A stretch of 33,517 nucleotides of DNA from Chloroflexota bacterium (GCA_016210545.1 JACQTY010000261.1:1-33517), one strand, 5' to 3'. Positions 9,813 through 17,967 are shown, numbered from the stretch's first letter. Notes: generated from the sequence alone by a model not told the origin. Translations and numbers: made by a program.

Positions 9813-10673
9813 TTACTTGGTGAGCAACATCACCTGGTTGCGCTGGGGCCGGATAACCGATACCGGTGAATTGGCCACTGCCCGGATGGCCGCTTCCATC
9901 TGGTCAATAGTTGTGGCGCCGGTGGGCGGCTGCACGCGGTGGTGATGTGGCAACACCTTCTTCAGGTTCGGGTTGTCGGTAGACAGCAGCTTCACCATCT
10001 GACCAACATCCACCGGGTCCCGGTCGTTGTTCAAGGGAAGAATGGCCAGGTCCGGCTTAAACGCGGAACCCCATAGCTGCATGTCCATTGTTGCCGCCGT
10101 GCTGCCCGCGAAGTACACGGTGTACCCGTTTTCCAGGGTAATGAAGAAACCCGCCGCCGGGCCGCCGTAGGGGTTCTCAATGGTCGGCTTGGGCAGACCG
10201 GAGCCGTGAACCGAATTCACGATCCGCACCGTGATGCCTCCAAAACGCTGCAAGCCGCCAGGGTTCGTTCGTATTACCTGGGCAGCCGGCACACCCTGCT
10301 GTATGAACCACGACCCGAGCTCAAACCCCCCGCCGAGGAGCTTTCCGCCGGTCTTCTGAGCGATAGCGATAGCATCGCCCTGCTCATCCCCGTGGCCGTT
10401 GGCTACCAGTGTGATGTCCGCCCTGGTGATGTCCTCCAGCTTGATAGAGGCGTCGGGGTTCCCCGTAATGAACGGGTTGATGAGGATCACCGTGCCATCT
10501 ACCGAGGTAATCCTGTAGTGGGACCAGCCAAACCATTCCAGCTTGGGCGTACCTTCCGTCTGTTGCGCCTGGCTGCTGGCCAGGCGAGAACTGGTAACGG
10601 CCCATACCGCCCCGCTGGCCATCACCAATACCAGCACCGAAAGCCAGGTAAATGCGACTCGACTGAACTTCAT
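9813..10673 (-). CDS. Exported metallo-beta-lactamase-fold (UPF0173-like) protein with degenerate metal motif
   Basis: Start placed at MKFSRVAFTWLSVLVLVMASGAVWA (signal peptide; SD-like AGGAAGGAGGAGG). Fold signature LEWFGWSHYRITSVDGTVILINPF...; canonical THGHGDH is replaced by ANGHGDE. Confidence 0.75.
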   Translation of the reverse strand: MKFSRVAFTWLSVLVLVMASGAVWAVTSSRLASSQAQQTEGTPKLEWFGWSHYRITSVDGTVILINPFITGNPDASIKLEDITRADITLVANGHGDEQGDAIAIAQKTGGKLLGGGFELGSWFIQQGVPAAQVIRTNPGGLQRFGGITVRIVNSVHGSGLPKPTIENPYGGPAAGFFITLENGYTVYFAGSTAATMDMQLWGSAFKPDLAILPLNNDRDPVDVGQMVKLLSTDNPNLKKVLPHHHRVQPPTGATTIDQMEAAIRAVANSPVSVIRPQRNQVMLLTK

Positions 10674-10725
10674 CTGCCTCCTCCTTCCTGCGATGCCTTG
10701 CCGGCCCGCAGCGTCTACTACCAAC

Positions 10726-10772
10726 ATTCTAACACGGATAGTATATGGTAACAATAGCTATATGCATTAACA
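10726..10772 (-). promoter_or_regulatory. Putative promoter and upstream box for the 9813-10673 gene
   Basis: Minus strand: TGTTAATGCA-N8-TTGTTA-N17-TAGAAT with extended -10 TG. Same architecture and spacing as 11363-11409. Confidence 0.6.
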
Positions 10773-10797
10773 TTTCTACACCGCCTCCTCAATAAAA

Positions 10798-10832
10798 TCT
10801 GGGCTAGCCCTTCGTAGAAGGGCTAGCCCAGA
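10798..10832 (-). terminator. Rho-independent terminator of the 10867-11268 gene
   Basis: 16-bp perfect stem TCTGGGCTAGCCCTTC/GAAGGGCTAGCCCAGA with a 3-nt loop, then an AT-rich ATTTTATT on the minus strand. Confidence 0.8.
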
Positions 10833-10866
10833 AACGGAACGCTGGCAGGCTTTCAGCCATCAGCGG

Positions 10867-11268
10867 CTACCGGTCACGCAGATCGCGTATGTCCCGTATG
10901 GCGCCGAGGTTCAACTGGCCTTGATTGAGGTTGACCGCGTCCCGCACGTTGAACACGTCCCGCACATCGACAAACGGTCGCAGGCCGAACAGACCCAGCG
11001 CGCCCAGGTTCCTCCTGAGCAGGAAGCCCAGTCCGGTGAAGAACGGGACCTCGATCTCTACGCCGGGGGCGATCTCAATCTCGACCTCCGGGACCCGGAA
11101 GGGTCTAAAGTTAAACTCGATGTCGAAGTCTTCCTCGTCCAGGTCTCCGAGGTTGATCTCGATGTCACGGTCTCGGACGCGCTCTTCGTCGCCGCCGCCC
11201 GCATATGCTGTGGTTACCGGCATCAGCGCCAGGAGCGCTGCCAGCACCAAGAACAGTATTCGCCTCAT
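10867..11268 (-). CDS. Small secreted protein, unknown function
   Basis: 133 aa. Signal peptide MRRILFLVLAALLALMPVTTAYAG, then alternating acidic/hydrophobic segments (DIEINLGDLDEEDFDIEF; EVEIEIAPGVEIEV). Own promoter and terminator candidates. Confidence 0.65.
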   Translation of the reverse strand: MRRILFLVLAALLALMPVTTAYAGGGDEERVRDRDIEINLGDLDEEDFDIEFNFRPFRVPEVEIEIAPGVEIEVPFFTGLGFLLRRNLGALGLFGLRPFVDVRDVFNVRDAVNLNQGQLNLGAIRDIRDLRDR

Positions 11269-11362
11269 ATCCTACCTCCCCTCATCCATCTTCAGGATTC
11301 CCATTGACACCGCGTCGGCTCTGGCGCTTTTGGAACGCCATCAGTCCTTGCGTGTCAAGGTC

Positions 11363-11409
11363 ATTCTAACACAACACCCAATTATTAACAACTCGCATTT
11401 GCATTAACA
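11363..11409 (-). promoter_or_regulatory. Putative promoter and upstream box for the 10867-11268 gene
   Basis: Minus strand: TGTTAATGCA-N8-TTGTTA-N17-TAGAAT. Confidence 0.6.
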
Positions 11410-11427
11410 ACGCTACAATGTAGCCCC

Positions 11428-11454
11428 CCTGGGCCAACTCCGGGCTGGCCCAGG
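11428..11454 (-). terminator. Candidate terminator hairpin after the 11481-11858 gene
   Basis: CCTGGGCCA/TGGCCCAGG stem with a 9-nt loop; no strong T tract. Confidence 0.5.
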
Positions 11455-11480
11455 TACGCCGGGGCCAGCCCGCCAGTCAG

Positions 11481-11858
11481 TCAGTCGTCGAACTCCTCCA
11501 CATCCAGGTCCAACTCCACACCACCGAGCCCGCGAATGCCTGGAAAGAGCGGGAACAGCGCCTGTCGCAGCAAGAGCTGCCTCGCCAGAAGCGCCCTGAC
11601 GCCCAGGAATGGACTCACGGCCAGGAATGGGCTCAGAAACACATTCCCGATTCCCAGGAACGGGTTAAACAACCCCAGCCCAAACGGGAATCCGGGCAGT
11701 AGGTTTGCGCCTACCCTCGGAGGAATCCGGGCGATCTGGGACGACGTGGCAATAGCGTCATGGCCTGTACTCATCGATGGGGCGGCCAACGCCTGGCCAA
11801 CCGGCAACAAGGCCGTCATCAAGGCTAAGACGGCCGCTAATATCATGAACCGCTTCAT
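11481..11858 (-). CDS. Small secreted protein, unknown function
   Basis: Signal peptide MKRFMILAAVLALMTALLPVGQALA, Phe/Pro/Leu-rich middle, acidic C-terminus VELDLDVEEFDD. Start placed at the MKRF codon behind SD-like GGAGGTGAGG. Confidence 0.6.
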   Translation of the reverse strand: MKRFMILAAVLALMTALLPVGQALAAPSMSTGHDAIATSSQIARIPPRVGANLLPGFPFGLGLFNPFLGIGNVFLSPFLAVSPFLGVRALLARQLLLRQALFPLFPGIRGLGGVELDLDVEEFDD

Positions 11859-12288
11859 CTGCCTCACCTCCACTTGTGTACCGATCGTATTATTCTACCA
11901 CAGACCTCTACCGGGACTGTAGTGTATCTGCAAGCGAGAGGCATCACTACTTAACGGTCCTTAAACCATCATGTGTATAACGACGGGACTCGCTGTTTGT
12001 CAGGCCCATTGTAGACGCGGCAGCAAAATATGGATGTCTGTTCGCCGCGGCATGGGGGGGAGGGGTGTCAACAACTGAGGGTCTCATTATTGAATTGAAT
12101 GGAGCGGTTGATTCCGGGCAAGTAATGGCCCAGCAAGGGAATTGGGAAGACGTAACCGCGCCAATGAATTCTTTGCCCTTCCTACCCCGATGTAAACGGG
12201 GAAGGGAAGGGGATGGGTTCATTCGCAAATAAGACTGAATTATTATGAGACTCTTAGTAACTTCCGGCGAACTCATCAGCGTACAAAA

Positions 12289-12319
12289 CCAGGGCGGGCC
12301 TTCCACGGGCCCGCCCTGG
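12289..12319 (-). terminator. Terminator hairpin after the DUF5666-like repeat gene
   Basis: CCAGGGCGGGCC/GGCCCGCCCTGG, 12-bp perfect stem, followed on the minus strand by TTTTGTACGC. Confidence 0.7.
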
Positions 12320-12362
12320 AGAAACTGTCCGAGACCAATCCAGTCAGAGTGGGGGAGGACGG

Positions 12363-15107
12363 CTACCTCCCGCTTCCACCACTGCCACTGCCACCTCCCC
12401 TGCCGCCGCCGGAGTCGGCGCCGCGCGGCGCTTCACCTTCTGCCTCCCGTCCCCGGGCCTCCGGCTCCCTTCCCCGTATCTCTCCCTCAGCGGCTCTGCC
12501 GCGGAGCTCAGCCTCTCTACCGCGAATCTCCAGGATATGGGGTAACACGAATACCTCTCTGGCCAGGATGCTCCCATCGGGCTGGAAGCTGCCCTCTATT
12601 TTTACGATGGCGCCCGCCAAGAGAGCTCCTCCGACCTGTGTTTGAGCATTGGTGGTCACCTTCTGTCCCAGGGCCATTATCTGGTTGGCAGCCAGGCTCT
12701 CGATGGCCCCCGTGAGCTCAACCAGGTTTCCGTTAGCCTGGATTTCAGGCAGTTTGTCGGATGGTACCTTTATCTCCCTGGCCAGGATACTGCCATCCGC
12801 CTGCAAGCCGCCTTCGACCTTGGCGGTGGCGCCGGCCTGGGGCGTACCTGTTACCTCGGTCTGAGCGTCACGGATGACTTTCTTCCCGGCAATTACCATC
12901 TCGTTGCCAGTAACGCTCTGGATAGTCCCCCTCAACCCTATCGGGTCAACCCCCCTTGTCCGGGCTTCCAGCTCCTCCCTGGCATCGGGCGGCGACTTGA
13001 CCTCTCTGGCCAATATGCTGCCATCGGGCTGAAGGCTGCCCTCCACCTTGGCCAGGGCGCCCGCTTGAAGAGTACCCTTCACCTGAGTCTGGGCATCTAT
13101 GGCCACCTTCTTGCCGAAGAGCATTATCTGCGTCGGCGTGGCGCTCTCAATTGCGCCGACCAATTCTATTTCATTCCCGGCGACCCGGATACCAGCCTTA
13201 AGGACTGCGGGGGCCTTTATCTCCCTGGCCAGGATGCTGCCATCAGCCTGGAGGCTGCCCTCAACCTTGGCCACGATCCCCACCTGCAACGTGCCCTTGA
13301 CCTCGGTTTGGGCGGAGCGCATCACCTTTTGACCTGAGATCATTATCTCGGTATCGCTGATGCTCTGGATACTGCCGGCAAGTCCCACCACGTTACCCAA
13401 AGCATCCAGTTCATCGCGGGACCGGCCGCGGCCACGCCGCTCGCCAACCTTTACTTCCTTTGCCAGCAGGCTCCCGTCTGCCTGTAATGTAAACTCGACA
13501 CGGGCCACAACGCCTGCCTCCGGCTTGCCTTCCAGTTTGGTCTGAGCATTTATGGCTATCTTCTTGCCCCCGACCATTATTTCGGCGGCCGAGGCGCTTT
13601 CGATCAGGCCGGTGAAGGACACGTTCTCCAACTCATCCCGGAGGGATGGCCCCCGCCGCTGCGATACGTTTATCTCCCGTGCCATCAGGCTACCATCAGA
13701 CTGGACCGCAGCCTCTACCCTGGCCGCGGCGCCCACCTGCGGCTTGCCCTTGAACTTCGTCTGAGCGTTCACTGTGATCTTTTGCCCCGATACCACCACC
13801 TGGGTGGCAGTGAAGCTATCTATCATGCCGGCAAACTGCACCGTTTTGCCTCCGGCCTTAGCCGGTGACAGCACCGATAGCCTGGTGACTACCAGAGACC
13901 CGTCCTTGAACTGGAGGCTTTCCACCACATCACCCGCCGCCAGCTTGTCAAGGGTCGCCGCGGCGCCGTCCCTGGTTATCTGAGATGAGGTGTCCAATGT
14001 GAGCAGCAGCGGCTCCTTGCTCTTCTCTGTAAGTATGCTGACCGTCTTCTGAGCGGCGTTGACCGCCGACACGATTCCCGCCTCGGACTCCAGCCTGGGG
14101 GTCTTGGCTACGATGCGGACGATCTCCTTGGAGTCCGGGTCAAAGCGCACCACCAGCACGCTGTCATCCACCTTCAGATCAGCCAGAGCAGCCCGTTCGT
14201 TGTTGTCCTTGTGTATCCTGGTAGCGGCAGAGACCTTCAGAGTCATAGGCTCGCCCAGCCTGGGCTTGATGGTTACGGTCCCCGCCGCGGCATCGATGGC
14301 CGTGATCCGGCCCATCACCTCCGCCTTGGGCGAACCCCTCCCCAGCCCCCGTAGCCTCTCCCCTTCTCCCCGGCGGGCGTCGTCGAAGGCCTGTCTGAGG
14401 CCACCTTTGTCATCGCCTAGCTCCAGTTCAACAGAGTCACGCAGGATGCTCAGACGATGGGCAACGTTATCCTCAACCAGGTCCTTCAGTTTCTCGATCT
14501 CGGCAGCCCGCCCCCGGGCATCCTCTCGCTCCAGTTCCCGGACACGGCCAGACAGCCGGTCTTCCACCTGCTCCACGCGCTGCAAAGACCTTGACCGCAT
14601 CTTGCCCGACCTTACCTCGCGCTCGGCGACCACGGTCAGGACCTCGCCCAGTTTGGGCAGCGTTCCAGTCATCTCTATGGTGACTTTGTTGCCGTTAGGT
14701 TGAGTAATGGTGACGTTAGCGCCCTGGATAGCAGTCACAGCGCCGACCACGTGATGGGCCTGCGGCTGCCCGGGCACCAGCATCACATCGGTCGCGGTTA
14801 GTATCAGGCCAGCCGACTTCCTGGCAAGTATCGCCAGACGGTCGCCCACCTGCAAGTCGTCCTTGCCGACCACTTCGCGGCCCGGCATGCGGAACGCGGT
14901 AGCCGCATCGATCTTTACGTTCTGTGGTCCCTCGGCTGCCGTATTCACGGTGATGGAGTCAGCGCCCTTTGCGATCAGGGTACCGAATAGGCCCGTCATC
15001 GCCCCGGTCTGCGCCTGGGCCGAAACCGGCGCCTTGTAAGCGCTCACCGCGCCTACCATCAGGCTGACAACTGTTATGACTACTAAAAACAACTTCGACA
15101 GTTTCAT
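12363..15107 (-). CDS. Exported multi-repeat protein with DUF5666-like domains
   Basis: 914 aa with signal peptide. N-terminal MTGLFGTLIAKGADSITVNTAAEG... and GRITAIDAAAGTVTIKPRLGEPMTLKVSAATRI... segments, six tandem copies of a roughly 70-aa unit, charged and Gly/Ser-rich C-terminus. Confidence 0.8.
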   Translation of the reverse strand: MKLSKLFLVVITVVSLMVGAVSAYKAPVSAQAQTGAMTGLFGTLIAKGADSITVNTAAEGPQNVKIDAATAFRMPGREVVGKDDLQVGDRLAILARKSAGLILTATDVMLVPGQPQAHHVVGAVTAIQGANVTITQPNGNKVTIEMTGTLPKLGEVLTVVAEREVRSGKMRSRSLQRVEQVEDRLSGRVRELEREDARGRAAEIEKLKDLVEDNVAHRLSILRDSVELELGDDKGGLRQAFDDARRGEGERLRGLGRGSPKAEVMGRITAIDAAAGTVTIKPRLGEPMTLKVSAATRIHKDNNERAALADLKVDDSVLVVRFDPDSKEIVRIVAKTPRLESEAGIVSAVNAAQKTVSILTEKSKEPLLLTLDTSSQITRDGAAATLDKLAAGDVVESLQFKDGSLVVTRLSVLSPAKAGGKTVQFAGMIDSFTATQVVVSGQKITVNAQTKFKGKPQVGAAARVEAAVQSDGSLMAREINVSQRRGPSLRDELENVSFTGLIESASAAEIMVGGKKIAINAQTKLEGKPEAGVVARVEFTLQADGSLLAKEVKVGERRGRGRSRDELDALGNVVGLAGSIQSISDTEIMISGQKVMRSAQTEVKGTLQVGIVAKVEGSLQADGSILAREIKAPAVLKAGIRVAGNEIELVGAIESATPTQIMLFGKKVAIDAQTQVKGTLQAGALAKVEGSLQPDGSILAREVKSPPDAREELEARTRGVDPIGLRGTIQSVTGNEMVIAGKKVIRDAQTEVTGTPQAGATAKVEGGLQADGSILAREIKVPSDKLPEIQANGNLVELTGAIESLAANQIMALGQKVTTNAQTQVGGALLAGAIVKIEGSFQPDGSILAREVFVLPHILEIRGREAELRGRAAEGEIRGREPEARGREAEGEAPRGADSGGGRGGGSGSGGSGR
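12541..13841 (-). repeat. Six tandem protein-coding repeats (about 70 aa each)
   Basis: Recurring pattern GxIxSxxxxxIMxxGxKVxxxAQTxVxGxxxxGxxAKVEGSLQxDGSILAREIKV, aligned by eye six times. Confidence 0.85.
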
Positions 15108-15211
15108 TGCACTCCTCCTTACCTTAGTCCGCTGTCACTTTCTAAAACGCCGCCTCCACCCCATCGTCAGTTCCCAAGGTACTTGCAGCTGTGACAAGAC
15201 CCCGTCGCAGA

Positions 15212-16330
15212 CTAAGGCGTATATATCGCCGTCAGGACCGCGCTCTGCTGGTGGTTGGCGAAGTCACTGGCTACCACCTCGATGACGTTCGGCCCCGGTC
15301 GGAGGGTGACGGGAACACTGAATGCCCCGGCAGCATCCACGGTTGCCGTCTGCCCGTTGACGCTTACCACGGCATCGGGGGAAGTAGTACCCTTGACCGT
15401 GATCTGAGACCTGGTCACAACCGACTCCACCTCCGGCTCCAGTATGGCCAGAGAGAATACCGGCGCTTGTACTTGCGGCGTCGGGATGGGCGCGGGCGTC
15501 GGCGCAATCACATTGAAGGTGATAGAGTCCTCCACCGGAGGCGTCAACGCCGAGTGGTCGTTGTTGTGCAACTCCGCTTTGACGGTATGCTGGCCCAGCG
15601 CCAGGGCTTTCAGCACACTTTGCAGCTTGCCCACCGGCCCGACCAGCTTCCCATCGAGGAGAAGGTGCCAGTGCCCGGAGCCCGGCTTGTTGGCGCTGCT
15701 GCCGATGGCCGAGGCGTCGATATCGAAACCCCGGATCGCCGCGGCCACAACAACATCAGGCCCAACCACACTGGCGCCCTGCGCCGGGGCCCAGATTTTC
15801 ACCGACGGCTGGGCCGCCGGGGGACCAACTACCTTCAGGGCGCCGTACATGCCCCGGTTCTCGTGGGGGCCCACCGGGCAATATGAAGGGAAAAGGCCTG
15901 ACTGATCAAAGGTTACGGTCACGGTCCTCGACTGACCCGCCTGAAGATTGGCCCCCATCTTATCATTGATGGCCGTCAATCCGTGGAAGAAGAGGTTGTG
16001 CGGGAAACGGCCGCCATTCTTCAGGTTGAAAGTCACGGCCTGGCCGACCTGCACCGTCATATCGGACGGAGTAATCACGAACTCATTCAGGTCCACGTTC
16101 AGCGTAAGGGGAGCGGGCGTGGGGGGTGGCGTCGGCGCCAGAGCTGTAGGGACAGGGGTGGGAGCCGGCGTCGTCGGACGAGGAGTAGGCGGAGGCGTCG
16201 GCGCGGGGGTAGTGGCAACAGGCGTCGGCCGGGGTGGCGTGGGTGTCGGCTGGGGCTTCCTGCACGCCAGGCTAGCCAGGGCAATAAGAACCAGAACGAG
16301 AGCTATTCCGAGGACACGTTTCGATGACAT
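15212..16330 (-). CDS. Cupredoxin-domain lipoprotein with Pro/Thr-rich linker and C-terminal beta-domain
   Basis: Lipobox LASLAC, PTPTPPRPTP linker, blue-copper pattern FPHN...YCPVGPHENRGM, C-terminal module with NGQTATVDAAGAFSVPVTLRPGPNVIEVVASD. Confidence 0.8.
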   Translation of the reverse strand: MSSKRVLGIALVLVLIALASLACRKPQPTPTPPRPTPVATTPAPTPPPTPRPTTPAPTPVPTALAPTPPPTPAPLTLNVDLNEFVITPSDMTVQVGQAVTFNLKNGGRFPHNLFFHGLTAINDKMGANLQAGQSRTVTVTFDQSGLFPSYCPVGPHENRGMYGALKVVGPPAAQPSVKIWAPAQGASVVGPDVVVAAAIRGFDIDASAIGSSANKPGSGHWHLLLDGKLVGPVGKLQSVLKALALGQHTVKAELHNNDHSALTPPVEDSITFNVIAPTPAPIPTPQVQAPVFSLAILEPEVESVVTRSQITVKGTTSPDAVVSVNGQTATVDAAGAFSVPVTLRPGPNVIEVVASDFANHQQSAVLTAIYTP

Positions 16331-16697
16331 TTCTACCTCCTATTTTTTGGGCTGCAGTACTTGTGAGGCATGACGGGTGCGTCTATCCGCATTCTACTCG
16401 CCCCCGCCAGACGATCGAGCCGGTCACAGGTCCCATATATAAAACGCTGTCTGCCGCAAAAGCGTCAGCCGCCCCCGCCAACCCATTAACTGGGTCAAAG
16501 GGCCCGTGGGACACGGGAAGAAGGGTCCCTCGCCAGGTCTTCGGGACACGCGGCCTCCCCACAACAACGCCCAGACAATACTATTCTTACAGAAGAATAG
16601 GCGCTATCCGCAGAACTACTGAATTTCGATGTAAAAACCCCGTAGTTTGTAAGTCGCCGGGAGTCTTAGGAATAAGGCAAGCGTGCTTGCGAGCTTC

Positions 16698-16726
16698 TTG
16701 ACAGCCGTTTCACCTTCGGCAATAAT
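16698..16726 (+). promoter_or_regulatory. Promoter of tRNA-Gly
   Basis: TTGACA-N17-AATAAT about 10 bp upstream of the mature tRNA 5' end. Confidence 0.65.
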
Positions 16727-16735
16727 GTGTGCTGA

Positions 16736-16810
16736 GCGGGTGTAACTCAGCGGTAGAGTGTTTGCTTCCCAAGCAAAAGGTCGAGGGTTCGAATCCCTTC
16801 ACCCGCTCCA
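16736..16810 (+). tRNA. tRNA-Gly (anticodon CCC), CCA encoded
   Basis: GCGGGTG acceptor stem pairs with CACCCGC; anticodon arm TTTGC-TTCCCAA-GCAAA; T arm GAGGG-TTCGAAT-CCCTT; T + CCA at the 3' end. Confidence 0.95.
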
Positions 16811-16896
16811 GGTCTTGCATTTGCCCCGCTGCTCTTGGTGTGTTTCTTCCGCTATGCGCCGCTTCCCGGGCAAAAGTCGCCCCGATGAATCGGGGT

Positions 16897-16908
16897 CACC
16901 CGCTCCAG
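16897..16908 (+). repeat. Displaced 12-bp copy of the tRNA-Gly 3' end
   Basis: CACCCGCTCCAG is identical to 16800-16811, preceded by the hairpin CCCCGATGAATCGGGG. Confidence 0.6.
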
Positions 16909-17115
16909 TTCCGGAACCGCAAACTCGCGCAAGGGCATATTACGCTTTCGTTGGCCGCGCTCCAACACCGGGACCATCACAATGGAAACCACTCAAATCC
17001 GCATTTCGCCACGCGGTCCGGTGTACCTTACGCCCCTAAGTGCAAATGCCCACCAGCGCACCACCGGATACCGCTCCTCGAAGGACCTCTTCCTTGACAA
17101 GAGCAACCCAAGTCG

Positions 17116-17133
17116 TTCATACTGTGGTATGAA
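17116..17133. promoter_or_regulatory. Perfect inverted repeat upstream of the antitoxin, candidate autoregulatory operator
   Basis: TTCATAC-TGTG-GTATGAA, 16 bp upstream of the antitoxin ATG. Confidence 0.55.
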
Positions 17134-17149
17134 TCATGGAGGTACAGTC

Positions 17150-17407
17150 ATGACTAAGGTTGCCAAGGTTGCAATAAGCCTGCCGCAAGACATATTAGAG
17201 GCAGTGGAGCAAGAACGAAAGGCGAGAGGCGAGAGTCGAAGCGAGTTCTTTCGAAGGGCAGTAGAAGAACTTGTCAGGCAAGAGCGGGAAAGGGCTGCCG
17301 TAGACGAGTACATACGCAGCTACCAGGAGATGCCAGAGACAACCGAGGAGATCGAAACGGCGCTGTCCATTGCCAGCGCCGTACTGGCTCAAGAGCCCTG
17401 GGAATGA
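17150..17407 (+). CDS. Ribbon-helix-helix antitoxin (CopG/MazE-like)
   Basis: MTKVAKVAISLPQDILEAVEQERKARGESRSEFFRRAVEELVRQ is an RHH DNA-binding pattern; ATGA overlap with the downstream MazF-like toxin; SD GGAGG. Confidence 0.85.
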   Translation: MTKVAKVAISLPQDILEAVEQERKARGESRSEFFRRAVEELVRQERERAAVDEYIRSYQEMPETTEEIETALSIASAVLAQEPWE

Positions 17408-17721
17408 AGCGGGGAGAGATTTGGTGGGCGGAGTTGCCCGCTCCGGCCAAGCGGCGCCCGGTGCTGCTTGTTTCTCGTGACGAAGCTTATGCCTTCCGGT
17501 CGCTCGTTATGGTTGCCCCCGTAACAAGTCGGATACGTGGCATTGCTTCAGAAGTACCTCTGGGCCCAGAAGACGGACTGGCCAAACTATGTGTCGCGAA
17601 TCTGGACACGATCACAACAATCCCGAAGGCAAGTCTGCGGGAAAGACTGACCGTGCTGACCTCCCAGAAGGTGAAAGCTGTGGAGAACGCCTTTCACTTC
17701 GCTCTCGGAATGCGTGAATAG
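17404..17721 (+). CDS. MazF/PemK-family endoribonuclease toxin
   Basis: MKRGEIWWAELPAPAKRRPVLLVSRDEAYAFRSLVMVAPVTSRIRGIASEVPLGPEDGL... is the PemK/MazF pattern. Confidence 0.9.
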   Translation: MKRGEIWWAELPAPAKRRPVLLVSRDEAYAFRSLVMVAPVTSRIRGIASEVPLGPEDGLAKLCVANLDTITTIPKASLRERLTVLTSQKVKAVENAFHFALGMRE

Positions 17722-17734
17722 ACTCGGCGCTGAA

Positions 17735-17905
17735 GGTGGATTTTGGTTCCATAGCCACAGTTGATCTTTGCCGTCCAGGTGTCCAGCGTACCGGGGTCGG
17801 TGAAGCTGCCGGAAGCCGCACAGGTCTGCCTTGAGAATAATGCGGCCAAAGGCAGAGCGCTAACGCTGGGCGCTATGTTGTTTACGGTCACGGTCGTAAG
17901 ACTCT
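17735..17905 (-). pseudogene. Relic of a PKD/Ig-like repeat surface protein
   Basis: Minus-strand translation LTTVTVNNIAPSVSALPLAA...ASGSFTDPGTLDTWTAKINCGYGT resembles the junction pattern TVTVNNVAPTV...GSFTDPG..DTWTATVNYGDGT; no complete gene around it. Confidence 0.6.
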
Positions 17906-17944
17906 GGAGTCGCGAGGAAATGCCGGGGCAGCTTTGCATCATGC

Positions 17945-17950
17945 TATAAT
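17945..17950 (+). promoter_or_regulatory. Extended -10 element of the mutS2 promoter
   Basis: ATGCTATAATGG (TGn TATAAT) just upstream of mutS2; the same 12-mer occurs upstream of gatC. Confidence 0.6.
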
Positions 17951-17967
17951 GGTTTCATACTGAACAG

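Noticed and set aside
16083-16290. GGCGTCGG-rich repetitive tract as a possible CRISPR or DNA satellite
   Set aside because: It encodes the Pro/Thr/Ala linker of the cupredoxin lipoprotein; no regular repeat-spacer structure. No CRISPR array was seen in the window.
16729-17097. 122-aa ORF over the tRNA
   Set aside because: Reads through tRNA-Gly; the peptide NSAVECLLPKQKVEGSNPFTRS is the well-known spurious translation of a tRNA.
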